The translations under genes were made by a program, and so were the position numbers. From positions 62,001-126,000 of the forward strand of contig CALGOB010000040.1 of assembly GCA_937958005.1 (NCBI GenBank): a stretch of 64,000 nucleotides of DNA, in the 5' to 3' direction. This stretch comes from an uncultured Cyclobacteriaceae bacterium. Its GTDB lineage: Bacteria > Bacteroidota > Bacteroidia > Cytophagales > Cyclobacteriaceae. The notes under the pieces are model-generated. The model was not told the DNA's origin and did no database searches. It saw only the letters and a list, made by a program, of their open reading frames with translations. Of this stretch, positions 44,841 through 53,898 are shown one piece after another. Numbering within the stretch: the first letter of the stretch is position 1; every line of letters starts with the position of its first letter.

Positions 44841-47800
44841 GTGATTAAATCTTTATTAAAATTTCTCGGAGGTGAGCCAGGTGAAGAGAAACCAATGTTA
44901 TTACTGTTAGGTAAAGGTTTTTTTATGGGTATTTTTTTGGCTAGCTATCAGATAGGTTCTGAAGAGTTTTTTTTGAAGAGCCTTATTGGAGTTGATGAGC
45001 AGCTGAAAGAGTCCTACATAACATACTCGTTATTTATTACGGGACTTCTAGGTATCATTACTACTTCATTGTTTGTAACCTTACAAAAGAGATTGAAGTT
45101 CTCCACGTTAGCCGTGTCTAATGTTTTTATAATATTAGTAGCGGTCATATCTATCAGGTTTTTTTATGATGATCTAAGTAATATTTATGTATTAGAAAAT
45201 CTTCCTTTGCTCCCTTTTGTCCTTTTTAGTTTAATTGGCCCTATTAGTGCTGTAACTCTACTTGGTTTTTGGGGCGTTTTTGGTAGAATGTTTAACTTAA
45301 AACAATCCAAAAGAATTATAGGAGGTATTGATACAGGGCAGTTAACGGCAACAATTATTGCTTTTTTTTCCATCCCATTACTTTCTAGTGAGCAATTTAA
45401 GATAATAGGAAAATCATATGATTTAATCACACTGTCTGCCATAGCAGCGGTAGGAATGATGATATTTGTGGTGCTGATTATAAGAAACTATAACTTAGAT
45501 AAATCTACCTATATAAATAATAAATTTACTAAGGTTAAAAGCTCTGAAAGTAAGCAATCTGTTTCCTACTTGCAGATCTTTACAAATCCATATATGAGGC
45601 TCATGTCACTTTTCATTGTTTTTTCGATGGGTGCAAGTGTTTTTGTAGAATTTACATTTATAAGTTCCACCACTATTATGATGGAAGAAAATGAAGGTGC
45701 TCTTAGAAATTTTTTAGGATATTTCAATGGGACTATTATGATTTTTAGTTTTATTATTCAGAGTTTCGTGAATGATAGAATCATTAATGACTACGGCTTA
45801 CGCGTTGCATTGATGGTGATGCCGCTAGTACTCATTTTATTCATTGTAGCAGCTGTAATATCAGGGCATATTTATGGTTATGAAATAAAAACTGAGAATT
45901 ACATTTATTTCTTTTTGTTTACATCTGTTGGGAAGTTGCTGACAGCCTCTTTGAAAGACGCACTTGAAAACCCTGCATTTAAAATGTTTTTCCTTCCATT
46001 GGATGTGAAAATTAGGTTTGATGTACAAACAAGGGTAGAAGGTGTAATTAGTGAGGCAGCAACGCTTATTGCAGGTGCCATGCAGATTGGTATGGCTGCC
46101 TTGGTGTTTTTTAAATTGATACATTTCAGCTATTTTATCCTTCTGCTAGCAGTTGTTGTAATTTATTTAGCACACAGGTTATTTTTACAATATAAAATTA
46201 CTTTGAAGAATACACTGGAAATCCAGAAAATTAACTACAAAGACCAAAGTATTAGAACAGAGACCAATGTTATTAATGCATTAAAAGCTGAAACATTAAG
46301 TAATAATCCTACAGAGGTTATTAATGCCTTGAAAATACTGGAAAAGGTTGATCCAATTCAACTAGAACCTACCCTCATTACAACTCTACAATCTGAGAAA
46401 AAAAGAGTTAGGCTTTATTCGTATAAAAGATTGAACGACCTTTTATGTTTTGATCAGTTAGAACCTTTAATAGAGGAAGTTAAATTTGAAGATGATCCTA
46501 AACTATTAGAACTTTCATCTAAAGTCATTGAAAACTTGAAGAAGGCGGAAAACCATGAGTTGAAGTTTTCTTCTATAAAAAAGTTAAGTCGTTCCATAGA
46601 CGCTACGGATCGAGTATTAGGGGCTAGATTGCTTGCAAAATTAACTCAAGAGAGGTTTGTTCCTCTTTTGATGGATCTTATTAAAGATATCAATCCCCAA
46701 GTTAGGACTGCGGCTATGATTTCTGCAGGGAAGCTTAAAAGACCTGAGTTTTGGCCTGTTTTTATTGAAAACCTTCATTTGGCTACATATGGAAATATTG
46801 CTATGGCAGCTTTAGTAGAGGCAGGAGAATCTGTCCTTCCATTAGTTGACACAGCCTTTTACAAGACTAACCAACACCACCTAACTATGCTTAGGGTCAT
46901 TCAAATTACTGGTAGAATAGGAGGTTATAGGGCTACCGAATTATTATGGAAAAAAATAGATTACCCCAATAAGCAATTAGTATCAGAAATTTTACAAACC
47001 CTTAGTTACCTAGGATTTAAAGCTAAGGATTTTCAAGCTGCAAGGATCAAATTATTTATAGATACGATTATTAGGAATCAAACTTGGAACCTAAAAGCAC
47101 TTGAAGAATTGCCAAGAACAAGTAAAAATGATAGGCTGCTTAGAAATGCCCTACTAGAGGAGAATAAGCAAAATTATAACGACATATTCATGTTGTTGTC
47201 TATGATTTATGATCCTCAAAGTATAGAATTGATTAAAGATAATATCGATTTAGATACAAGTGATAGTATTACTTTTGCTATTGAAATGCTCGATGTTTTT
47301 ATAGAAGACGAACTAAAGCCAACTTTATTTGCGGTACTTGAAGACGCTAAAGTAGAAGATAAACTAGCGAAATTACACCTACATTATGCACCAGAGAGTT
47401 TTGAGAATAATGAAGATCTATTGTTACAGATATTAAATAGGGACTATAATTTTATCAATAGATGGACAAAGGTTTTAGCTGTCAATAGGTTAGGATATTT
47501 AGATAATGAAGAGGTTTCTATGAGCCTTATAGCTAATATATTCAATCCTGATATGTTCATTTTAGAAACAGTCTTTGCTTCTATTCATAAGAAAAATGAA
47601 GAACAATACTTTTACCATAGTAAAAGAATTAAACCTAATTTAAAAGCTGAAATTGATAGATCGATCATTCCACCTGTTTATAAAAATGAAGATGATTTTT
47701 ATCATCAACGTAGACTGATGGTAGACAAAGCAATATTTTTGAAGGAAACCCCTTATTTTGAAAAATTGAATGGCATTGTTTTGATGGCTATTGCTGAAAA

Positions 47801-48155
47801 TTCTGATGAGGTTGTACTTGATAAGGATATTGCCATAATAGAAAAAGGGGATAACGGAAATACCCCAATTTATATTATTTTGGATGGAGAGATTGAAGTG
47901 ACAGATGAGGAAGGAAAAGTAAAAAAATTGAGGAGTGGAGATATTTTAGGAGAAAAAATTATTCTTGAATCTAGTGAATATGATTTTGAAGCTGTGGTTA
48001 CAAAGAAGAGCATTGTGCTAATGATCCGAAAAGAGGAGTTTTTTGACGCATTAACTATATATAAAGATCTAATATTTACTCAATTAAATATAATGACTGG
48101 TAAACAGCAAACTGGAAAAGGAGAAGAAGAAATTGACTTCTCCATATTTGGTTAA
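44841..48155 (+). CDS. Nucleotide-transporter-like membrane protein with HEAT repeats and cNMP-binding domain
   Basis: This 1,104-residue protein has three parts. Residues 1-440 are about 12 transmembrane helices resembling the Npt/TLC ATP:ADP antiporter superfamily or a wider MFS relative (KPMLLLLGKGFFMGIFLASY, SVGKLLTASLKDALENPAFK). Residues about 465-930 are helical HEAT-type repeats (RVLGARLLAKLTQERFVPLL, INPQVRTAAMISAGKLKRPE). Residues about 980-1085 are a cyclic-nucleotide-binding fold (ILDGEIEV, then LRSGDILGEK). The Arg usually found in the phosphate-binding cassette after GE is missing (ESSEYDFEAVV), so the ligand may differ or be absent. The GTG start is preceded by a G7 run. First gene of a five-gene operon, 3-18 nt before the next. 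Confidence 0.85.
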   Translation: MIKSLLKFLGGEPGEEKPMLLLLGKGFFMGIFLASYQIGSEEFFLKSLIGVDEQLKESYITYSLFITGLLGIITTSLFVTLQKRLKFSTLAVSNVFIILVAVISIRFFYDDLSNIYVLENLPLLPFVLFSLIGPISAVTLLGFWGVFGRMFNLKQSKRIIGGIDTGQLTATIIAFFSIPLLSSEQFKIIGKSYDLITLSAIAAVGMMIFVVLIIRNYNLDKSTYINNKFTKVKSSESKQSVSYLQIFTNPYMRLMSLFIVFSMGASVFVEFTFISSTTIMMEENEGALRNFLGYFNGTIMIFSFIIQSFVNDRIINDYGLRVALMVMPLVLILFIVAAVISGHIYGYEIKTENYIYFFLFTSVGKLLTASLKDALENPAFKMFFLPLDVKIRFDVQTRVEGVISEAATLIAGAMQIGMAALVFFKLIHFSYFILLLAVVVIYLAHRLFLQYKITLKNTLEIQKINYKDQSIRTETNVINALKAETLSNNPTEVINALKILEKVDPIQLEPTLITTLQSEKKRVRLYSYKRLNDLLCFDQLEPLIEEVKFEDDPKLLELSSKVIENLKKAENHELKFSSIKKLSRSIDATDRVLGARLLAKLTQERFVPLLMDLIKDINPQVRTAAMISAGKLKRPEFWPVFIENLHLATYGNIAMAALVEAGESVLPLVDTAFYKTNQHHLTMLRVIQITGRIGGYRATELLWKKIDYPNKQLVSEILQTLSYLGFKAKDFQAARIKLFIDTIIRNQTWNLKALEELPRTSKNDRLLRNALLEENKQNYNDIFMLLSMIYDPQSIELIKDNIDLDTSDSITFAIEMLDVFIEDELKPTLFAVLEDAKVEDKLAKLHLHYAPESFENNEDLLLQILNRDYNFINRWTKVLAVNRLGYLDNEEVSMSLIANIFNPDMFILETVFASIHKKNEEQYFYHSKRIKPNLKAEIDRSIIPPVYKNEDDFYHQRRLMVDKAIFLKETPYFEKLNGIVLMAIAENSDEVVLDKDIAIIEKGDNGNTPIYIILDGEIEVTDEEGKVKKLRSGDILGEKIILESSEYDFEAVVTKKSIVLMIRKEEFFDALTIYKDLIFTQLNIMTGKQQTGKGEEEIDFSIFG

Positions 48156-48173
48156 TTATTGAAATATGAAGGA

Positions 48174-49676
48174 ATGAGATTTGAATTTGATATAATACTT
48201 AGTTACGCTACTGAAGATGATCAGCCTCTATCAGGTACTGATAAAGGGTGGATTTCAAATTTCAAGAAATTTTTGATTACTCTTTTTTCTCAAATATCAA
48301 AAGACAAGCCTAAAATCTTAGAAGTTACAGAGCTTGACGAAATTGAGTCTATTGAGAATAAATCTATGGTTTATATTGCTATTCTTTCAGAATCTTTTTT
48401 TCGACACCAAGAATTAACTGAACTTTTAGATGTTTATGCTAAAAATGCAGTGAAACAGGGTAACCTTGAGCTATCAGGTATTGGAAGACTTTTTAAAGTT
48501 GTAAAACAACCGATCAATATTGATAATTATTTACCAGATTATGAAGATCTAATCCCTTACGATTTTTATCAAGTAGATCCACGTACGGGTGAGGCTACAG
48601 AATATGAACGTTTTTTTGGAGATCAAGCAGAACGAGCATTTTGGATGAAACTTGTTGATATGGCATATGATATATCTGAATATGGCCAGTCATTCAAAGA
48701 GCACGATGAAGAGCAGAGGAAAAAGGAAGTTGATAAAGAAAAAACCGTTTACCTTGCTAGTACCGGAGTGGATATGATTATCAAGCGTGATATCATAAAA
48801 CGGGAATTAATACGGCATGGTTATAAGGTATTACCTGATCATTCTCTACCTAAAGAAATGGGTGCATTGTCTCATAATGTAGAGGAAGATCTTAATAGAT
48901 GCCGTTTATCCATTCACTTAGTAGGGGAGGATTATGGTTATAAATGTAAAGGGTCAGACTTGTCTGTAGTAGAGATTCAAAATAAGATTGCATCTGAATA
49001 CAGTCAAAAGATGGCAAAAAGAACTGTTGATGAGAAATCAAATGATCCATTTAGTAGATTAATATGGCTTTCGCCAAATTTGAAAAATGTGACCGAAAGA
49101 CAGCGGTTGTTTATAGAAGGTTTGAAAACAGATGCTGCTATGTTAGATGAAGCTGAAGTTTTAAAAATAACTTTGCAAGAGTTTAAATCTATCATTAGAT
49201 CAGAATTGGTAACGGGGGGTAGATTTAATAACCAAAGAGAAATCAAAGGGTTTTCACCTGATCCAGAAAACTTGAATAATCCATTGATCTACTTGATTTG
49301 TGATAAACCAAACATAGATTCTGTAAGCCCAATTAAAAAATGTTTAGAAAAGAAAGGGTATAGGGTTGTTTTGCCAACCTATGAGGGTGATTTGGTGGAT
49401 TTGAGATACATTCATCAAGAAAATTTAAGGAGATGTGATGCCTCGTTGATATATTGTGGAAATTCATCTGAAGATTGGGTAAATGCAAAATTACAAGACT
49501 TATTAAAAGCACCAGGTTTTGGTAGGCAAAAACCTATTTTGGCTAAAGCTTTATATACCAATAGTCAAAACGAAATATACCAGCGAAAAGCTGCTCAGAA
49601 TAGAGCAATTATTTTAGAGGGGGGAGTAATTTTTGAGGAAAAAGAACTAGACCCTTTTCTAAGTAAATTGAAGTAA
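48174..49676 (+). CDS. TIR / DUF4062 / TIR-like three-domain protein
   Basis: This 500-residue soluble protein has no signal peptide. Domain 1 (about 1-165) begins RFEFDIILSYATEDDQPLSG and has a TIR-like layout, with SESFFRHQELTELLDVY where TIR NADases carry their catalytic Glu. Domain 2 (about 190-280; KTVYLASTGVDMIIKRDIIK, then EEDLNRCRLSIHLVGEDYG) matches DUF4062, itself TIR-related. Domain 3 (about 368-480; LIYLICDKPNIDSVSPIKKC, RRCDASLIYCGNSSEDW) is another flavodoxin/TIR-like fold. The ATG at 48174 is used; a TTG at 48159 is in frame. The stop is 1 nt before the nSTAND gene, implying joint action. NADase activity is possible, not shown. Confidence 0.8.
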   Translation: MRFEFDIILSYATEDDQPLSGTDKGWISNFKKFLITLFSQISKDKPKILEVTELDEIESIENKSMVYIAILSESFFRHQELTELLDVYAKNAVKQGNLELSGIGRLFKVVKQPINIDNYLPDYEDLIPYDFYQVDPRTGEATEYERFFGDQAERAFWMKLVDMAYDISEYGQSFKEHDEEQRKKEVDKEKTVYLASTGVDMIIKRDIIKRELIRHGYKVLPDHSLPKEMGALSHNVEEDLNRCRLSIHLVGEDYGYKCKGSDLSVVEIQNKIASEYSQKMAKRTVDEKSNDPFSRLIWLSPNLKNVTERQRLFIEGLKTDAAMLDEAEVLKITLQEFKSIIRSELVTGGRFNNQREIKGFSPDPENLNNPLIYLICDKPNIDSVSPIKKCLEKKGYRVVLPTYEGDLVDLRYIHQENLRRCDASLIYCGNSSEDWVNAKLQDLLKAPGFGRQKPILAKALYTNSQNEIYQRKAAQNRAIILEGGVIFEEKELDPFLSKLK

Positions 49677-49677
49677 A

Positions 49678-52600
49678 ATGGCTGAAGAAGAAGTTAAAAT
49701 TCAAGAAACACACCAGTTTGAAATTGCGGATTTAGTGAATCCATTTCCTGGTCTTAGACCATTTGGGATCGAAGAGAGTCATTTGTTCTTTGGAAGAGAG
49801 GGTCAGAGTGACGAAGTGTTGGTTAAGCTTGCTGAAAACAAGTTTGTATCTATTTTAGGTGCTTCTGGTAGTGGTAAGTCCTCTTTAATGTACTGTGGTT
49901 TAATTCCTACCCTATATGGTGGGTTCATGACTTCAGCGGGTTCTAATTGGAGAGTGGTTGTTACAAGACCGGGAGGTGGCCCAATCGAGAATTTAGCAGA
50001 GGCTTTATTACAAAAGAATAAAGAATATCAGCAACTTGGTACTGAAGATAAACTGATCAAAAAAACCATTACAGGAACTGTATTGAGAAGTAGCTCCTTG
50101 GGTTTAATAGAAGCTGTAAAACAATTAAAGTCATCCGATAATGAAAATTTCCTGATCCTAGTAGATCAATTTGAAGAATTATTTAGATATAAAAAAATAG
50201 AAGCAGTCAATTCTGAATCTGATGAATCATCTGCTTTTGTAAACCTCTTACTGGAGGCTATCCATCAATATAAAGAACCTATTTATATCGCTTTGACTAT
50301 GCGATCAGATTTTATAGGGGAATGTGCTCAATTTCCAAATTTGACACAGATGATTAATGACTCGCATTATTTGATTCCTCAAATGACACGTGATCAAAAA
50401 AGGTTAGCCATAGAGGGACCAGTTGCTGTAGGTGGTGGCATAATTACTGGTAGGCTCTCACAGCAACTTTTAAATGATGTAGGTGATAACCCAGATCATT
50501 TACCAGTATTGCAGCATGCATTAATGCGTACTTGGCAGTATTGGGTAGATAATAGAAAAAGTGACGAACCATTAGATTTAGATCATTATAATGCGATTGG
50601 GACGTTAAAAGAAGCACTCTCACAACATGCAAATGAGGCTTATGATTCCCTGTCTAAAAGGGAGAAGCAGATTTGTGAGGTGATGTTTAAGTCTCTTACA
50701 GAGAGAGGTTCTGAAAACCAGGGTATCAGAAGGCCAACAAAATTACATACCATTGCAAAGATAGCAGGGGTAACAGAAGATGAAGTTATTCATGTAATTG
50801 ATAAATTCAGGGAGCCAGGTCGTTCTTTGTTAATGCCTCCCTATGGAGTTGCATTGAATTCAGATTCTGTTGTAGATATCTCACATGAGAGTTTAATGCG
50901 TATATGGACTCGCCTCAAGCAATGGCTTGATGAAGAGTCTAAATCTGCAGAAATGTACCTAAAACTCTCAGAGTCAGCAGAAAGATATCAAGAAGGTAAA
51001 TCAGGTTTATGGCAGATGCCTGATTTACAACTTGCACTGAATTGGGAAGAAGAAAATAGACCGACTTTAGTATGGGGACAAAGATATAACCAAGCATATG
51101 AGCGGACACTCGTATTTCTGGAGACTAGTAAGAAAGCTTATGCGACAGAACAACGAAATAAAGATATACTTCAGAAAAGACAGATTAAGCGATCAAAAAT
51201 AGTTGCGGGTGTCCTTTCTGTTTTGGCTTTATTCTTACTGACTTTCGTAATATATGCTTTTCAACAGAAAGCAGATGCTGAGAGACAGGAACAAGCAGCA
51301 ATTAGTGCCTTGGAAAGAGCTGATGAACAGACTAGAATAGCAGGTGAACAAGCAGCTAGGGCGATAGATGCAGAAGCAAATGCAAAAACTGCCTTAAAAC
51401 AGGCTGAAAGAGCATATGGCGAGGCAGCAAAAGCAGCGGTTGCTGCACAGACAGCAAAGGAATTAGCTGAACGTCAATCTGTACTAGCAAAACAAAATGC
51501 AGCAAGGGCAAAAGAGCAAGAAGAAAAAGCAACAAAAGCAGCCAAAGATTCCAAATTAGCTCAAATAGATGCGAAGAATGCTGCTGATAGAGCGGAAGCA
51601 GAAAGAAGAAGTGCAGAAAACTTAAGATATCAAGCAATTGCACTTTCAATGGCGATTAAAGCTAAAGGAATAAAGGATGTGGAATTAAAAGGACTGGTGG
51701 CAAGACAAGCTTATACTTATTGGAAAGAGTTTAAATCGTTGAACCAAGTCTTTAGTGGAGATATTTATAGTGGGATATATTATGGGTTGAAAGGCTTTAA
51801 AGGAGATTCTCTTAATCATTTAGAAGGGCATGAAAATGCGGTTAGGTCCGTTGTTTTTGATAAAAATGGTACCAAGCTATTTTCAGCAGGAAGTGATGGG
51901 AAGATTTTGAAATGGGATATGGTCGATAATTACTCAGAGGTCGTTTTCCAGAATGATAACGTGAGTCGAGTTGTAGGAATTAGTGCTGATGAGAAATACC
52001 TTGCTTTAGGTTCTGATGACGATGATATATTTTTATTCTTGCTGAACAGACAGAGTCAAGAACCTGTAAGAATTGCGGGGCATGGGGGAGCTGTTTATGA
52101 CTTAAAATTCCTTCCTGATAACTCTGGGTTTATTTCTACTGGAGCTGATAACGCTTTAAGATTCAGTGATTTTGTTAATTCTAGGGAGATTGCTAGTGTG
52201 AAAAATAGAATAAAAACTCTTGCCATAGATCCAAACGGAAAGTACTTGGCAGGGGGTACCGATAATGGAGAAGTATTCTTATATGATTTGAAAAATATGG
52301 GTGAAGAGCCCATACTTTTGATTGAGGATGTAGTTAACCCAGTAAATGCGATTACTTTCAATGCCAAGGGTGATAAAATAGCATTTGGGAAGTATAATGG
52401 AAATGTTATTTTGTGGGATGTAATTAACAATGAACAATTTGGACCAATACTTACCGGTTTTGATGGCCCTGTAACTGATATAAGTTTTGATAAAGAAGAT
52501 CGCTTTTTAGGAGCTAGCAGCACTGATAAAACTGCCAGAATTTGGTCTTTAGACAGAATTTTTGATTTACCAATCATTTTGGATGATCACACAGAATGGG

Positions 52601-52797
52601 TTTTTACTTTAGACTTTCACCCAGATGGGGGTTATTTAGTTACTGGGTCAAAAGATGGTATCATCAGGAAATGGCCATTACAACCAGATGAAATGGCTGA
52701 GGAACTTTGTACTTTACTGACAAGAAACATGACTTCCACAGAATGGATTCAATATGTTGGCGAAGACATTGAAAGGGAAGAAACTTGTAATAACTAA
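49678..52797 (+). CDS. nSTAND ATPase with transmembrane helix, coiled coil and WD40 propeller
   Basis: This 1,039-residue signal-transduction NTPase begins its core with NPFPGLRPFGIEESHLFFGR (21-40), a hallmark of the nSTAND1/Hat-like class. It continues with Walker A GASGSGKSS (61-69), Walker B FLILVDQFEELF (about 157-168), a region with LPVLQHALMRTW, and the winged-helix end DISHESLMRIWTRLKQWLDE. A single transmembrane helix lies at about 510-530 (VLSVLALFLLTFVIYAF), then an Ala-rich coiled coil (about 535-650). Seven WD40 blades (about 715-1005; e.g. HENAVRSVVFDKNGTKLFSA) complete it. With the ATPase in the cytoplasm the propeller would be periplasmic. Third gene of the operon. Confidence 0.9.
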   Translation: MAEEEVKIQETHQFEIADLVNPFPGLRPFGIEESHLFFGREGQSDEVLVKLAENKFVSILGASGSGKSSLMYCGLIPTLYGGFMTSAGSNWRVVVTRPGGGPIENLAEALLQKNKEYQQLGTEDKLIKKTITGTVLRSSSLGLIEAVKQLKSSDNENFLILVDQFEELFRYKKIEAVNSESDESSAFVNLLLEAIHQYKEPIYIALTMRSDFIGECAQFPNLTQMINDSHYLIPQMTRDQKRLAIEGPVAVGGGIITGRLSQQLLNDVGDNPDHLPVLQHALMRTWQYWVDNRKSDEPLDLDHYNAIGTLKEALSQHANEAYDSLSKREKQICEVMFKSLTERGSENQGIRRPTKLHTIAKIAGVTEDEVIHVIDKFREPGRSLLMPPYGVALNSDSVVDISHESLMRIWTRLKQWLDEESKSAEMYLKLSESAERYQEGKSGLWQMPDLQLALNWEEENRPTLVWGQRYNQAYERTLVFLETSKKAYATEQRNKDILQKRQIKRSKIVAGVLSVLALFLLTFVIYAFQQKADAERQEQAAISALERADEQTRIAGEQAARAIDAEANAKTALKQAERAYGEAAKAAVAAQTAKELAERQSVLAKQNAARAKEQEEKATKAAKDSKLAQIDAKNAADRAEAERRSAENLRYQAIALSMAIKAKGIKDVELKGLVARQAYTYWKEFKSLNQVFSGDIYSGIYYGLKGFKGDSLNHLEGHENAVRSVVFDKNGTKLFSAGSDGKILKWDMVDNYSEVVFQNDNVSRVVGISADEKYLALGSDDDDIFLFLLNRQSQEPVRIAGHGGAVYDLKFLPDNSGFISTGADNALRFSDFVNSREIASVKNRIKTLAIDPNGKYLAGGTDNGEVFLYDLKNMGEEPILLIEDVVNPVNAITFNAKGDKIAFGKYNGNVILWDVINNEQFGPILTGFDGPVTDISFDKEDRFLGASSTDKTARIWSLDRIFDLPIILDDHTEWVFTLDFHPDGGYLVTGSKDGIIRKWPLQPDEMAEELCTLLTRNMTSTEWIQYVGEDIEREETCNN

Positions 52798-52817
52798 TAT
52801 TTGCATTTTGAATACAT

Positions 52818-53897
52818 ATGAAAGTGATCAATAGATATACTTTAATAATTTTTTTTGCTCTCATTTCTTTCAATCACATAGCAATAGCGCAATGTACGAA
52901 AGCTTTGAAAGATGCTGAAAATGAGTATGAAAAAGGAAGGTTACTAGATATTCCTAATAACCTCGAGTACTGCTTAAACAGTAATTCATTTTCTAAAGAG
53001 GAAACAATAAGAGCTTATAAGTTATTAACCTTGGTTTTTATTTTTTCTGATCAAGAAAAAAAGGCTGAAGAAGCATTGATTAAATTATTAAAAGCAGATC
53101 CAGAGCATGAATTGCAAGAACAGTTTGATCCTGCAGAAATTTTTTACTTATATGACAAGTTTAATGTTGATCCCATCTTTAGAATAGGCGGGAGAATTGG
53201 ATTAAATAGTTCAAGAGTTAATGTAATAGATGAATTTAATGTTTTTAGTACAAACCAGGTCACAAGATCATATGCTAATAGATTAGGCTTTACAGGCGAG
53301 TTGTCAATAGAAAAATACTTAAAAAAAGGGATTGAAATCAATGCAGGATTTCAGGCATCTATTTCAAGTTTCAATGTCGTCGATATAGCCACAGATTTTA
53401 ATGCTTTTGGTGAAAGAACAGTTATTTTTAGTACAGATATTTCCGAAAGTCAACTTAGTTTAAAACTACCTGTTTTTGTAAGATATAATTTGAATTATGA
53501 ATCAAAAGAAGGGATTACTCCTTTCGTTTTAGCAGGTACAGCATTTAACTACTTATTAGATGCTAGGTTAATTGACTCTCAAAGACAGGGAGGTACATCA
53601 AGAACAGCAAATAATGTCTCACTTCTAGTTAATAATGAAAGAAAGCAATATAATGTTTCGGCTTTTTTAGGGGCAGGTGTAAAATTTAGAAGTAAAAGAG
53701 TTCATTTTTTTTCTATCGAAGCGCGGTATGAGATTAGCTTCTTAAATTATGTTAATCCCGAAAATAGATTTTCTTCAAGTTTAAGCACATTTGGTTTAAC
53801 TTATGTGCCAGATAACCTAAGCTTGAATCATTTATCTATTTTATTCGGATATACAAGATCTATTTATAATCCTAAAAAGAAAAAGGAATACTTATAG
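52818..53897 (+). CDS. Outer-membrane barrel protein with helical N-terminal region
   Basis: This 359-residue protein has a signal peptide (MKVINRYTLIIFFALISFNH, cleavage after IAIAQ). Residues about 25-100 are a TPR-like helical region (CTKALKDAENEYEKGRLLDI, SKEETIRAYKLLTLVFIFSD). An outer-membrane barrel (about 115-350) has strands such as IFRIGGRIGLNSSRV, GIEINAGFQASISSF, LSLKLPVFVRYNL and LSILFGYTRSIYN. The combination of helical head and barrel recurs in Bacteroidota surface systems, though no specific family was recognised. It is 20 nt after the nSTAND gene and 1 nt before the lipoprotein gene, so it probably belongs to the same envelope complex. Confidence 0.75.
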   Translation: MKVINRYTLIIFFALISFNHIAIAQCTKALKDAENEYEKGRLLDIPNNLEYCLNSNSFSKEETIRAYKLLTLVFIFSDQEKKAEEALIKLLKADPEHELQEQFDPAEIFYLYDKFNVDPIFRIGGRIGLNSSRVNVIDEFNVFSTNQVTRSYANRLGFTGELSIEKYLKKGIEINAGFQASISSFNVVDIATDFNAFGERTVIFSTDISESQLSLKLPVFVRYNLNYESKEGITPFVLAGTAFNYLLDARLIDSQRQGGTSRTANNVSLLVNNERKQYNVSAFLGAGVKFRSKRVHFFSIEARYEISFLNYVNPENRFSSSLSTFGLTYVPDNLSLNHLSILFGYTRSIYNPKKKKEYL

Positions 53898-53898
53898 C

